A stretch of DNA of 64,000 nt from CAIYRG01 sp964446945 (GCA_964446945.1 CAYUQO010000007.1:1-64000); one strand, 5' to 3'. Positions 51,513-60,070 are shown, counted from the first letter of the stretch. Numbers and translations: made by a program. The notes: generated by a model from the sequence alone, not told the origin.

Positions 51513-52289
51513 TCAGCGGGCGGCCGGGGGATTAATCCCTTCGTCGGTGAGTGTCTTGCGGCCATCTGGTCCGGTGAGGCGTATCACGAGACCCGATACC
51601 GCGGGCGACATGCTGTTGCGGTGCCAGAGGGAAAATTCCGTCACCAGGGCATAATCCTTTGGGAAAGGACCGGCCATGGAATCACGGCTGGCCTGCATGA
51701 TTTCACTCGACTGCGACACTCCAAGATCGACGGTGCCCTGCACCACGAGGCGCATGGTGGCGAGGCCATCCGGGGCAAAGGTGATCTTGCGCATCACCTG
51801 ATCCTTGATGCCCAATCCATCAATGACCTTCATGAAATGCGTGCCGACCGTTGCGCCGCGCGAAGGATCCGATACCGCGATACGTTTGGCGGCGAGCAGA
51901 GCAGCTTTCAGTTTCTCCGGCGTCGAAACGTCCGGCTTGGGTGATCCGGGCGTTACGGCGACACCCGCCACCGTGGCGCCAAGCACCGTGGTGCTGCCAT
52001 CCTTGAGCGCGCCGGAAGTTTCGGACTTGCGGATCAGCGGTGAGGCCGTGATCAGCAAAGCTGCATCGGGATCGGCGCGAAATCTCTGTTCTGTCGCGCC
52101 GGCAGTGTCGAATATCAGCGTGACCTTGTTGCCGGTCGCCTTTTCATAATCGGCTGCAATGGCGGTGAGCGGGTCCTTTACGACCGCTGCGGCATAAACC
52201 TTCACGTTCTCGGCTTCCGCCGGTCGTACCAACGCAGCTACAACGAATGTTGAAACAAGCAACGACGCAACGACCGCTCCAGCCCTCAT
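51513..52289 (-). CDS. ModA-like periplasmic substrate-binding protein
   Basis: 258 residues with a signal peptide (to PAEA, about residue 26). Two-lobed binding fold of the molybdate/PBP type II kind: VKVYAAAVVKDPLTAIAADYEKATG, FDTAGATEQRF, ALLITASP, KRIAVSDPSRGATVGTHF, VVQGTVDLGVSQSSEI. No permease or ATPase is adjacent, so it is an orphan receptor. AAGGAGG is nine bases before the ATG. Last gene of the run 51513-55579, 19 bases after the propeller gene. Confidence 0.83.
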   Translation of the reverse strand: MRAGAVVASLLVSTFVVAALVRPAEAENVKVYAAAVVKDPLTAIAADYEKATGNKVTLIFDTAGATEQRFRADPDAALLITASPLIRKSETSGALKDGSTTVLGATVAGVAVTPGSPKPDVSTPEKLKAALLAAKRIAVSDPSRGATVGTHFMKVIDGLGIKDQVMRKITFAPDGLATMRLVVQGTVDLGVSQSSEIMQASRDSMAGPFPKDYALVTEFSLWHRNSMSPAVSGLVIRLTGPDGRKTLTDEGINPPAAR

Positions 52290-52308
52290 TCTGTCCTCCT
52301 TGGATTCG

Positions 52309-53412
52309 TTAATCGACTGAGCGGAATGGGTGGTGCACGACCATTCCCTTGATGCCGGCGCCGCCGGAATAAATGTTTCCCTCAGGATCCACGCCGAGAA
52401 ATTCCGTCCCGGCAACGCCATTTCCGACCGGCGTATCCAACTCGTCGGGTATGAACGCCTTTACCCAGCCGGTCTTGACGTCACCGACGCGAATGCCCCG
52501 TTCCCAGCCGGGATTCCAGCGCTCGTTCGACATGCCATCGGCGACGTAGATGTGGCCTTTGGTATCGATCGCAATCGCGCTTGGTTTGCCGAACTGCGTC
52601 CATCGGGTGATGAAGTTGCCATGCTTGTCGATGACCTGAACCCGCTGATTGCCGCGATCGGCGACATACATGTTGCCGGTCGCGGGATCGAGTTCGATGT
52701 CATGCGGGTCGTTGAATTGCATCGGTTGGCTGCCTTCGGAGCCTTTGCCGCCACCCCATTGCTTGATGAATTTGCCTTCGGGTGAAAATTCGATCAGCCG
52801 ATTATTTCCGCCGCGTGATGCGTACATATTGTCCTTATACGGCCCCGAAAAATTTCCGGTGCCGTGGCCGTCGGTGACCCAGATCGTGCCATCATCCTGA
52901 ACGACGACACCGGTCGGTCCATTCATATGGGTCGCGTCGGCGCCCGGGACGCCTGGCGTGCCGATGGTCAGCAGCACTTTCCCGTCAGGGCTGAACTTCA
53001 TCACGGTATGACCGATATGCTTTCTGGCGCTGGCGGCGGCGCGTGGATCGCCTTCGGGCGCGCCATCGGTCACCCAGACATTCCCCTGCTTGTCCACGAA
53101 TAGCCCGTGCGGAAAGCCGATCAGCCCCTTGCCGAAGCTCTTGACCATTTTACCGTCAAGCGTGACCTGGATGATTGGGTCGAGATCGGAATCGGCGCAG
53201 CCATTCGCGCCGCAACGGTCGATGATCCACAGATGTTTGCCGTCGGGATCCATCTTGAATCCGCTGGCGACGCCGATCTTGCGGCCCTGGATTTTGTCCC
53301 AGTTGTAATCGACATGGTATGGATTATTTGAGGTCTGGGCCTTCGCACCTGTACCGAAGGTCAGGAAAACCGCGGCGCCGAATGCCAGTGCCAGGCCTGC
53401 TGGTCTCAACAT
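52309..53412 (-). CDS. Exported NHL-repeat beta-propeller protein
   Basis: 367 residues with a signal peptide ending AKA (about residue 25). NHL-type repeats are clear: GFPHGLFVDKQGNVWVTDG, MNGPTGVVVQDDGTIWVTDG, FNDPHDIELDPATGNMYVADRGNQRVQVID and PSAIAIDTKGHIYVADG. The pattern is close to peptidyl-amidating-lyase-like propellers, but activity is not certain. The pair CGANGC could be a disulfide for the DsbA-like protein in the same run. GGGAGGG upstream supports the ATG at 53412. Confidence 0.85.
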   Translation of the reverse strand: MLRPAGLALAFGAAVFLTFGTGAKAQTSNNPYHVDYNWDKIQGRKIGVASGFKMDPDGKHLWIIDRCGANGCADSDLDPIIQVTLDGKMVKSFGKGLIGFPHGLFVDKQGNVWVTDGAPEGDPRAAASARKHIGHTVMKFSPDGKVLLTIGTPGVPGADATHMNGPTGVVVQDDGTIWVTDGHGTGNFSGPYKDNMYASRGGNNRLIEFSPEGKFIKQWGGGKGSEGSQPMQFNDPHDIELDPATGNMYVADRGNQRVQVIDKHGNFITRWTQFGKPSAIAIDTKGHIYVADGMSNERWNPGWERGIRVGDVKTGWVKAFIPDELDTPVGNGVAGTEFLGVDPEGNIYSGGAGIKGMVVHHPFRSVD

Positions 53413-53473
53413 GATTCCCTCCCGAACGTAATTGCGACAATCAAACATACCGCGGCCAGTTCTTCGCCGCAGC

Positions 53474-54262
53474 CTAAGTCGCATATTGATACCCGGCTTG
53501 CTGGAAATAAAGCAGCGTTGCGACCGCACCGGGCGTCAGCACCACGTCCGGGATGAGGTGGTTGGTCAGTTCCGCCGCGAGCGCTTCATGCGAGAGCTTG
53601 TCAGGATTTGCATCCATGCGGATCAGCGCCTCCGACTGCTCCCAGATCGAATTGTGGCAAGCGAGGAAGACTGCGCCGCGGCGCTGGAGTGCAGGAATGG
53701 AATTGTTGCGGGGCGAATAGGCCCCTTCCGGGTCCTGGTAATTCTTCGGATCGTCAGAGGCCGCAGCCTGTTCCTGGATCAGCGTATTTGCGGTGAATCT
53801 GGGACCGGCGAGCTTCGTCAGCTGATATTTGTCCCAGATCATTTCGTCATACATGGCCAAGTGGGCCAATGCATGGGTGGCGGAGACGATCAGGAAATCG
53901 GGGCGCTTGAACGAGTAGATCTGCACGTTGAGATTATTTCGCATCAAATTGAGCCAGGGACCGGCAATATCCTTCATGTCCCAGATCTGCTTTGGAGCCC
54001 CGCGATACGCCAACAGCTCGCCAAGGGCTTCATGATCCCAGTAGTCCTGGTTCTCGAGAGTCATTGGCACGGTTTTGAAGTCGCGCCGACGCGGGGCAGC
54101 ATCAAGCCGCTGGTGCAGCGCCTTCAATGTCGACGCTCCCTGCGGAATCCAGACGCCTGAGGCTTTCGCAGCATCGGCTGAGTTGCTGGCAAGGGCTACA
54201 GCGCCCGCAGCCATTCCAAGTCCCAGGAATGCGCGGCGGCGATCCGGATTGTGCTCCATCAT
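53474..54262 (-). CDS. Tat-exported DsrE-like protein
   Basis: 262 residues. The N-terminus has RRRAFLGLG (residues 8-16) and a hydrophobic stretch, a Tat-type signal ending near ADA. The C-terminal part follows the DsrE fold pattern seen in the next gene: a strand-Cys-loop block GAVFLACHNS (C202) and VVLTPGAVATLLYFQQAGYQY at the end, compared with LSMCGN and VVPAGVVRVAELEEQGWTY there. The middle part (80-190) is extra. I name it DsrE-like from this alignment by eye. A role as sulfur carrier or sulfur-binding protein outside the cytoplasm is inference. Confidence 0.62.
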   Translation of the reverse strand: MMEHNPDRRRAFLGLGMAAGAVALASNSADAAKASGVWIPQGASTLKALHQRLDAAPRRRDFKTVPMTLENQDYWDHEALGELLAYRGAPKQIWDMKDIAGPWLNLMRNNLNVQIYSFKRPDFLIVSATHALAHLAMYDEMIWDKYQLTKLAGPRFTANTLIQEQAAASDDPKNYQDPEGAYSPRNNSIPALQRRGAVFLACHNSIWEQSEALIRMDANPDKLSHEALAAELTNHLIPDVVLTPGAVATLLYFQQAGYQYAT

Positions 54263-54368
54263 CGTGTCCTGAAATGCGAATTGATCATCCGGTAAACCGG
54301 CGACATCATGCGGCGAGCGGCACCCGCGTCATCGCAACGCGGGTGCAACAGCGACAGGATTGGCTTGC

Positions 54369-54833
54369 TTACGGCCGAATGTATGTCCAGCCCTGCTCCT
54401 CAAGCTCTGCGACGCGGACAACACCGGCCGGAACCACGCCCACGCCGGGAAGTGGCGTAACCGGATGCCCTTCCCGCTTTTCGGCGGCGGCCTTGGCGTT
54501 TCCGCACATGCTGAGAACGAGATTGGGAATGGCTTTCTTCGCTTCGTCGATCCGGTCTTTGACCGGCGACTGGTCCTCGCGGAACATCTTGATCCCAGGC
54601 CCGTACGTCACGATCTCGACCTGAAACTGTTCACCACGGCTGTCGTACAGTTTCTTGGCGTTCATCGCGTTGCCGAGCGCGAGATTCATGCCTTCGGTAT
54701 CATCCCGGCTCACCTGAATGACCCAGCGGTGCAATTTCGGATTGGTCTGCGATGACGCCATATGCATGCCGGCGAAGAATGCCGGGATCATCAGAATGAA
54801 TACGGCGCCAATGACGCGAAGCTTTTGAAACAT
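54369..54833 (-). CDS. Exported or membrane-anchored DsrE-family protein
   Basis: 154 residues with one hydrophobic N-terminal segment (residues 7-28, FAGMHMASS), an uncleaved anchor or signal. The rest is a DsrE/DsrF-like domain: KLHRWVIQVSRDD, MNLALGNAMNAKKLY, VEIVTYGPGIKM, LVLSMCGNAK with C110 at the position of the sulfur-binding Cys of DsrE, and PAGVVRVAELEEQGWTYIRP. Cytoplasmic DsrE-like proteins carry persulfide sulfur; an exported one is less common. AGGAGG precedes the ATG. Confidence 0.78.
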   Translation of the reverse strand: MFQKLRVIGAVFILMIPAFFAGMHMASSQTNPKLHRWVIQVSRDDTEGMNLALGNAMNAKKLYDSRGEQFQVEIVTYGPGIKMFREDQSPVKDRIDEAKKAIPNLVLSMCGNAKAAAEKREGHPVTPLPGVGVVPAGVVRVAELEEQGWTYIRP

Positions 54834-54886
54834 ATCTCATCCTCCTCTTTTGCTGCAAGCTGTCAAAGCAATGATGACGCAACCAC

Positions 54887-55579
54887 TCACTTGTGCCGGG
54901 CCGCGGCCGCGACTTTCGCAAAATCGATTTGGGCCGAAGGTTCGGTCAGCACATGATTGTCCACGATGAAAGTGGGCGTATCGAATGCCCGGATTGCACG
55001 GGCAAGATTGAAGTTGGCGATGATTTCGTCAGCGATCTCCGGCGACTGCATATCCTTGCGCAGGCGATCGACGTCAAGACCGGCGTCTTTTGCGGTGTCG
55101 AAAATCACCGGTTCCTGCAGCCGGCCCTTGAACATCATCAGTGCCTGATGGAACTGCCGGTATTTTCCCTGTTTCATCGCGGCGAGCGAGGCCTTCGCGG
55201 CGACGAGCGACTCCGGCGTCAGAATCGGATATTCCTTCACCACCAGTTTCACACGCTTGTCGGAGTTGAGAAAGGCCTCCAGCCGGGGTTCAACCGCTTT
55301 GCAATAGGGACAGGCGTAGTCGAAGAACTCGACAATGGCGACATCGGCATCCGGATTGCCGATGACCGGCGTATGCGGATCATTCAGGAGTTCTGTTTCA
55401 TTCCGCGCCACCAGCTGGTTGCGTGCCCGATCCTGGTCTGCTTTCAGTTTGGCCGCATATGCATTCACCGCCTGCTCAACGCGCGCATCTTCCCCGGCCC
55501 GGGTGTCCGCAGCGGCGGCACACACGGTCTGAGCGACAGCGATCCCGATTGCGGCCGTCACTGTCAGTAGAATCTTCAT
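54887..55579 (-). CDS. DsbA-family thiol-disulfide oxidoreductase
   Basis: 230 residues, signal peptide ending AAA (about residue 24), a helical N-terminal region (25-65), then a thioredoxin fold with helical insertion: FFDYACPYCKAVEP (CxxC C90/C93), cis-Pro TPTF near the C-terminus. Similar to ScsB/Com1/BdbD-like DsbA proteins. First gene of the run of exported proteins; may keep the Cys residues of the DsrE-like proteins or propeller in the right redox state (inference). Confidence 0.9.
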   Translation of the reverse strand: MKILLTVTAAIGIAVAQTVCAAAADTRAGEDARVEQAVNAYAAKLKADQDRARNQLVARNETELLNDPHTPVIGNPDADVAIVEFFDYACPYCKAVEPRLEAFLNSDKRVKLVVKEYPILTPESLVAAKASLAAMKQGKYRQFHQALMMFKGRLQEPVIFDTAKDAGLDVDRLRKDMQSPEIADEIIANFNLARAIRAFDTPTFIVDNHVLTEPSAQIDFAKVAAAARHK

Positions 55580-55706
55580 GCGTGTACGGATATATCTCTT
55601 TCCGGCGGAGCGTAGCAAAGCGCCGAATCACGCGCAAGGCGAAGGATGGCCGCGCCGGTGTGCATTTCCGGCTGTAAGACGCTATAACGGGCACAGGAGG
55701 ATCAAG

Positions 55707-56549
55707 ATGCGGTTTGCCGGTTTCACATCTGCCCTGGTGATGTTGTGCGTCGCGGTGATTCCCGCCGCCGAAGCACAGTCAGACATGATTCCGAATTTCG
55801 CTCCGGACAGCACGACCGGCTGGCTGAAACCGCCGGGTGACGAGTTCATTCAGCCCGAATCCGGCCCCGGTCCAGTGCGGGCGGATGCGTCACATCCTTA
55901 TTTCACCAACGCCCTTTACGCCCAGGAAACGCCCAAGATTGCGGACCTGACGAACCCGATCCTGAAGCCCTGGGTGATCGAAAGCATGCGCAAGGCGAAT
56001 GAGGCGGTGATGGCCGGCAAGGTCGGATTCACGGCGCGCTCGCGCTGCTGGCCGCACGGCGTTCCGGGATTCCTGCTCTATCCCGTCCACCCCATCATCT
56101 TCGTCCAGACGTCCAGAGAAGTGCTCATGACATGGGGCCAGGACTTCCAGCTCCGGCATGTCTACCTGAACGTGAAGCACAGCGACAATCCACAACCATC
56201 CTGGTACGGAGAATCCGTCGGGCATTATGAAAATGGCGACACGCTGGTCGTGGACACGATCGGCCTGAACGACCGCACCTATGTCGACAATTACCGCACG
56301 CCGCACACGACGCAGCTGCATGTGATCGAACGGTTCAGAATCGTGGATGGCGGAAAGGCACTGGATGTGCGCGTGCATGTCGAGGACCCCGGCGCCTTCA
56401 CCATGCCGTGGAATGCCGTGCAGCATTACAGGATCGATCACCGGCCGGGCGAAGTGCCGCTGCACGAAATGGTCTGTGCCGAAAACAACACCGACCACTT
56501 CAATCAGGGTCTGGTGCCGATTCCGCAGGCGTCACGGCCGGATTTTTGA
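55707..56549 (+). CDS. Exported hypothetical protein, paralogue of 9352-10170
   Basis: 280 residues with a signal peptide (cut near AEA/QS, about residue 22). It shares with the protein at 9352 the blocks SGPGPV, TNPILKPWV, WYGESVGHYENGDTLVVDT, VDNYRTPHT, DPGAFTMPW and the C-terminal PDF. CAGGAGG is eight bases before the ATG. It is transcribed divergently from the DsbA-like gene, so the two share a control region of about 130 bases. Function unknown. Confidence 0.82.
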   Translation: MRFAGFTSALVMLCVAVIPAAEAQSDMIPNFAPDSTTGWLKPPGDEFIQPESGPGPVRADASHPYFTNALYAQETPKIADLTNPILKPWVIESMRKANEAVMAGKVGFTARSRCWPHGVPGFLLYPVHPIIFVQTSREVLMTWGQDFQLRHVYLNVKHSDNPQPSWYGESVGHYENGDTLVVDTIGLNDRTYVDNYRTPHTTQLHVIERFRIVDGGKALDVRVHVEDPGAFTMPWNAVQHYRIDHRPGEVPLHEMVCAENNTDHFNQGLVPIPQASRPDF

Positions 56550-56554
56550 GACCG

Positions 56555-56648
56555 AGATGCTCAAAACGCTCCCCTCACCCAGCAGCGCCCGCGCGTAACT
56601 GCGCTACGCGCGGGCGCTGCGTCCCTCTCCCTCAAGGGGAGAGGCGCA
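56555..56648. repeat. Dispersed palindromic repeat, copy 3
   Basis: ATGCTCAAAACGCTCCCCTC, ACCCAGC, a perfect 13-bp stem AGCGCCCGCGCGT / ACGCGCGGGCGCT, TGCGTCCCTCTCCCTC and AAGGGGAGAGG. It lies between the convergent stops of the paralogue gene and the methyltransferase gene. Confidence 0.8.
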
Positions 56649-56656
56649 AATACCAT

Positions 56657-57670
56657 TCAGCTCGGGTTGGTTTCGATAATTGAGAACGCTGACCGGGTGC
56701 GGATCAGCCGGCCGGGCGCGAACCCTGCGGCGGCGAATAGCTGCGAGTATTCTTCAAGCGACCGTTCTTTTGCTCCGGGAAATAGAACCATCATCTCCAT
56801 ATCCGAGAGATAGTTCATGGGGTCGCCGGACTCCGTGAGCACGCGCTCGATCACCAGCAGACGCGAATCGGGCCGCATGGCAGCCCGGCAGTTTGCGAGG
56901 ATCTGCACACACCGCTCGTTATTCCAATCGTGCAGGATTTGGGAAAGAACATAGACGTCCCGCCCGGCGGGGATGTGTGCGAAGAAATTTCCCGGTTCAA
57001 TCGCGCAGCGCGAGGTTAGCGGCCCGAGTACCGCGGGTGCCTGCGCGACGGCAGTTTCCTCATCCAGCAACACGCCGCGCATGTCCGGATTTCGTGCGAG
57101 CACGGCCGCCAAAAATGCCCCATTGCCGCCGCCCACATCGACAATCGTTCCCGTAGTCGAAAAGTCGTAGACCTCGGCGACCGCGTTTTGGCGGTCATCC
57201 GGACTGTTCTGCATGAACCGGTTGAACAGTTCGGCTTCGTCCGGGTGCTGGTTCAGATAGTCGAAATTGGGGAGACCGAATACGGCTTCGAAGGCTGGTT
57301 CGCCGCTGCGGATGGTGTGTTCCAGGTTGGCCCAGGCGGCCCAATTGCCCGGCAGGCCCCGGTAGCGCGCCGCGTGATGCAGCGTCGGAGTGGCGTCGCG
57401 GCGGAGCAGACGCGAACGCGCCGTATGTTGAACGGCGCCCCTGGCATCGACGCTGAAGATGCCGAACGCCGCGAGCGCCCGGATCATCCGGAGCAGCATG
57501 GCCGGATGGGCGCCACATTCAGCCGCAATTTCGTCAGCGCGGCGCGGCTGGTCGTGAATACGATCCGCAAGATCGAGCCCCGCCGCAACCGAGATCATTT
57601 GCGACAGTTGATAAGCGCGAATGAGAAAGGCGGTATCGGCAAAGATATCCGGCGAGGTGGATGCAGGCAT
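56657..57670 (-). CDS. SAM-dependent methyltransferase (O-methyltransferase family 2)
   Basis: 337 residues: N-terminal winged-helix dimerisation domain (LIRAYQLSQMISVAAGLDLADRI) and a Rossmann C-domain with SAM motif VDVGGGNGAFLAAV and the catalytic His in SQILHDWNNERC. Family members methylate hydroxyls of phenolics, antibiotics or hydroxyneurosporene; the substrate is not predictable and no biosynthesis cluster is near. Confidence 0.9.
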   Translation of the reverse strand: MPASTSPDIFADTAFLIRAYQLSQMISVAAGLDLADRIHDQPRRADEIAAECGAHPAMLLRMIRALAAFGIFSVDARGAVQHTARSRLLRRDATPTLHHAARYRGLPGNWAAWANLEHTIRSGEPAFEAVFGLPNFDYLNQHPDEAELFNRFMQNSPDDRQNAVAEVYDFSTTGTIVDVGGGNGAFLAAVLARNPDMRGVLLDEETAVAQAPAVLGPLTSRCAIEPGNFFAHIPAGRDVYVLSQILHDWNNERCVQILANCRAAMRPDSRLLVIERVLTESGDPMNYLSDMEMMVLFPGAKERSLEEYSQLFAAAGFAPGRLIRTRSAFSIIETNPS

Positions 57671-57809
57671 GTATCGACCAGGCGAGCTTCCGGCGGAGAT
57701 TAGCAGGCTTTGAGAAGATGGCCGGGGCGGAATGCGTGGGAGGGGACGATCCGCCCCGGCCAGAGCGCAATGCCGGGGGAGGCAAAGCGCTCTCTAACCG
57801 CTCAGCCGA

Positions 57810-58430
57810 TCAGGCAGCCTGGGCGAGCGGGGCAATCTGCGCGATGGCCTGCCGTGCCTTGTTCAATCCGGCTTCAGCCGCGGCGGGGCTGATCCTCTGC
57901 CCTTCGACATGCACAAAGCTGACATCCGTCAGGCCGATGAAGGCCAGCATCGCCCGCAAATAGGGCTCCTGAAAATCGAGCGGCCTCGCCGGACTGTCGC
58001 CCGTGTACACGCCGCCACGAGAGGCGACGACGTAGACCTGCTTGTCTTTCAGAAGCCCTTCGGGACGTCCATCGGCTGTGTAGCGGAAGGTCCGGCCTGA
58101 CCGGGTGATATGGTCGAGCCAGGCTTTCAGCGTCGATGGAATGGAGAAATTATACATTGGCGCCGCGATCACGATGGCATCCGCGGCTTCGACATCTTCG
58201 ATATAGGCCTCGCCGCGTTTGGCGAGCGCATGTTGGCGCGGGGTCCTGTCACCCCGCGGGGTCATGATGGCCTGCAGATATTCCCCCGTCAGATGGGGAA
58301 TCGTGCCATCGCCAAGCCGGCGTTCGGAGATCTGGTATTGCCCGAGCGCCCCGATCAGCTCACGTGCAACGCGCTCGGACCGGGAATCTTCCCCGGACAC
58401 ACTCGAAGTTACAAACAGAAGATTTTTCAT
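57810..58430 (-). CDS. azoR: FMN-dependent NADH-azoreductase
   Basis: 206 residues of flavodoxin-like fold. FMN-phosphate loop TSSVSGEDSRSERVARELI near residue 8, PMYNFSIPSTLKAWLDHITRSGRTF and SRGGVY near residue 140. A two-electron quinone/azo reductase. Divergent from tetR, with two operator dyads between; a typical repressor-controlled quinone or electrophile response pair. Confidence 0.93.
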   Translation of the reverse strand: MKNLLFVTSSVSGEDSRSERVARELIGALGQYQISERRLGDGTIPHLTGEYLQAIMTPRGDRTPRQHALAKRGEAYIEDVEAADAIVIAAPMYNFSIPSTLKAWLDHITRSGRTFRYTADGRPEGLLKDKQVYVVASRGGVYTGDSPARPLDFQEPYLRAMLAFIGLTDVSFVHVEGQRISPAAAEAGLNKARQAIAQIAPLAQAA

Positions 58431-58479
58431 GGCCTTACCTCCGTCGGCGCACCGGCCGTGGACTTGAATCGTCCAATCT

Positions 58480-58523
58480 GTTACTAAGTAGTAACAAGGG
58501 TTAGATACTTACTGGTCAGTAAC
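58480..58523. promoter_or_regulatory. Two operator dyads between azoR and tetR
   Basis: GTTACTAAGTAGTAAC (58480-58495) and CTTACTGGTCAGTAAC (58508-58523) are 16-bp dyads 28 bases apart. The second ends just before the tetR ATG. Their place in a divergent regulator/target pair points to binding by this TetR protein. Similar sites lie at 45918-45955. Confidence 0.7.
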
Positions 58524-59135
58524 ATGTCAAGGGCCAAAACCGCCCCGCCCCAGCAGTCCCGCCATACGGCGGCGGATCAGCCGCCACGAGAAAGGATTCT
58601 CGCGGCTGCGAGAGAGCTGTTTTATGCCTGCGGCATCCGCGCCGTGAGCGTCGACGAAATCGCCGCCGCCGCGGACACCAACAAGATGACGCTGTACCGC
58701 CATTTCGAATCCAAGGACCGGCTGGTGGCGGAATATCTTCGGACGCTGGCAGCCGAAATGGATGAATTCTGGGAGCAGATAGCGCGCGCGCACCCGCATG
58801 ATCCGCGCAAGCAGCTCGAAGCGTGGTTGCAGCATCTGTGCAAGGGCATGGCCGAGCCTGCCAATCGCGGCTGCGCCTTCGCCAATGCCGCGGTGGAGAT
58901 TCCAGAAAGGGATCACCCGGCCCGCGAGGTCATCGAGCGCCACAAGAGCTCACAACGCGACCATATCGCAAGATTGTGCCGCGCCGCCGGCTTCACCGGT
59001 CCGGACAGGCTGGCCGATGAAATATTCCTGCTGCTCGAAGGCGCACGCATGAACATGCAGAGCATGGGACGCGAGGGCCCCTGTCACCGCATGCCGGAAT
59101 TGTTCCGCACACTGCTGAATTCAAGGGCGAGCTGA
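58524..59135 (+). CDS. TetR/AcrR-family regulator
   Basis: 203 residues. N-terminal helix-turn-helix: RERILAAARELFYACGIRAVSVDEIAAAADTNKMTLYRHFESKDRLVAEYL. The C-domain is of the TetR_C 33-like kind (NRGCAFANAAVEIPERDHPAREVI). Likely represses itself and azoR through the dyads at 58480-58523; ligand probably a quinone or similar electrophile. It is five bases ahead of the DedA-rhodanese gene, which should be co-regulated. Confidence 0.92.
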   Translation: MSRAKTAPPQQSRHTAADQPPRERILAAARELFYACGIRAVSVDEIAAAADTNKMTLYRHFESKDRLVAEYLRTLAAEMDEFWEQIARAHPHDPRKQLEAWLQHLCKGMAEPANRGCAFANAAVEIPERDHPAREVIERHKSSQRDHIARLCRAAGFTGPDRLADEIFLLLEGARMNMQSMGREGPCHRMPELFRTLLNSRAS

Positions 59136-59140
59136 CGCCA

Positions 59141-60070
59141 ATGCAGCATTTCGCGGCTCTCATCAGCGAATTCGGCCTGCTGGCGGTGTTCCTGAACGTG
59201 CTGCTGGAGCAGGGCGGCGTGCCTCTGCCGTCATGGCCATTGCTGATCGTGGCAGGCGCATTGACGCTTTCGGGCACCGGCATCGTTCCAACCGTTGCCG
59301 CGGCGGCTGGCGCCTCCGTTCTCGCCGACGCCGGCTGGTATATTGCGGGCAAGCGCTGGGGACGGAAAGTGCTGGCGACCTTGTGCCGGATTTCGCTGTC
59401 GCCCGATTCCTGCGTCCAGCAGACGGAGAGCGTTTTCGGCCGTATCGGTCCCAGTGCGCTGTTGTTCGTCAAATTCCTGCCGGGACTGGGACTGGTGACA
59501 GTCGCCATGGCAGGAATCACCGGCCTTGCCATGCCGATATTTCTCGCGCTCGACGTGCTTGGCGGGATCGGTTTTGTCGCATTTCCGATCCTGTTGGGGC
59601 GGATATTCCATGATGCGATCGATTCCATCCTGATCACACTGGCACAGCTGGGTCACTACGGCGCGGTTCTGCTGGTCGCCGTCATCGCTCTCTACGTCGC
59701 CATACGCTGGATCAAACGGTGGAATTTTGTCCGGCAGCTGCGCATGGACCGGATCACCGTGGCAGAGCTCGCCGCCATGATCCATGAGGGGAAAAGCCCG
59801 ATCATCCTTGATGTCCGGCCGGCGGACGCCCGGATGCGTAACGGAATCATACCGGGCGCCCGCTTTGCCCATCCTTCCGATATCGACTCTGCGATGACGC
59901 AGTATCCGCGCGACGCACAGATTGTGATTTACTGCGCCTGCCCGAATGAAGCTTCCGCGGCAATCGCGGCACAACATCTGAAGCGGGCGGGTTTCAGGAC
60001 CATCCGTCCGTTGCTGGGCGGGATCGACGCGTGGTCGAAGGCGGGTTATCCGATCACTGCGGCCGCCTGA
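59141..60070 (+). CDS. DedA-family membrane protein fused to a rhodanese domain
   Basis: 309 residues. N-terminal DedA/SNARE-associated domain with about five membrane segments (LLEQGGVPLPSWPLLIVAGAL, GWYIAGKRWGRK, FVKFLPGLGLVTVAMAGITG). The cytoplasmic rhodanese domain starts near residue 205 (TVAELAAMIHEGKSPIILDVR). Its catalytic loop is IYCACPNEAS with Cys265 in the active-site place. Likely links lipid or proton-coupled transport with a persulfide reaction. Behind tetR by five bases. Confidence 0.9.
   Translation: MQHFAALISEFGLLAVFLNVLLEQGGVPLPSWPLLIVAGALTLSGTGIVPTVAAAAGASVLADAGWYIAGKRWGRKVLATLCRISLSPDSCVQQTESVFGRIGPSALLFVKFLPGLGLVTVAMAGITGLAMPIFLALDVLGGIGFVAFPILLGRIFHDAIDSILITLAQLGHYGAVLLVAVIALYVAIRWIKRWNFVRQLRMDRITVAELAAMIHEGKSPIILDVRPADARMRNGIIPGARFAHPSDIDSAMTQYPRDAQIVIYCACPNEASAAIAAQHLKRAGFRTIRPLLGGIDAWSKAGYPITAAA

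Noticed and set aside
54893..55570. 225-codon plus-strand frame opposite the DsbA-like gene
   Set aside because: The minus-strand protein has signal peptide, CxxC and cis-Pro; the plus frame has none of these.
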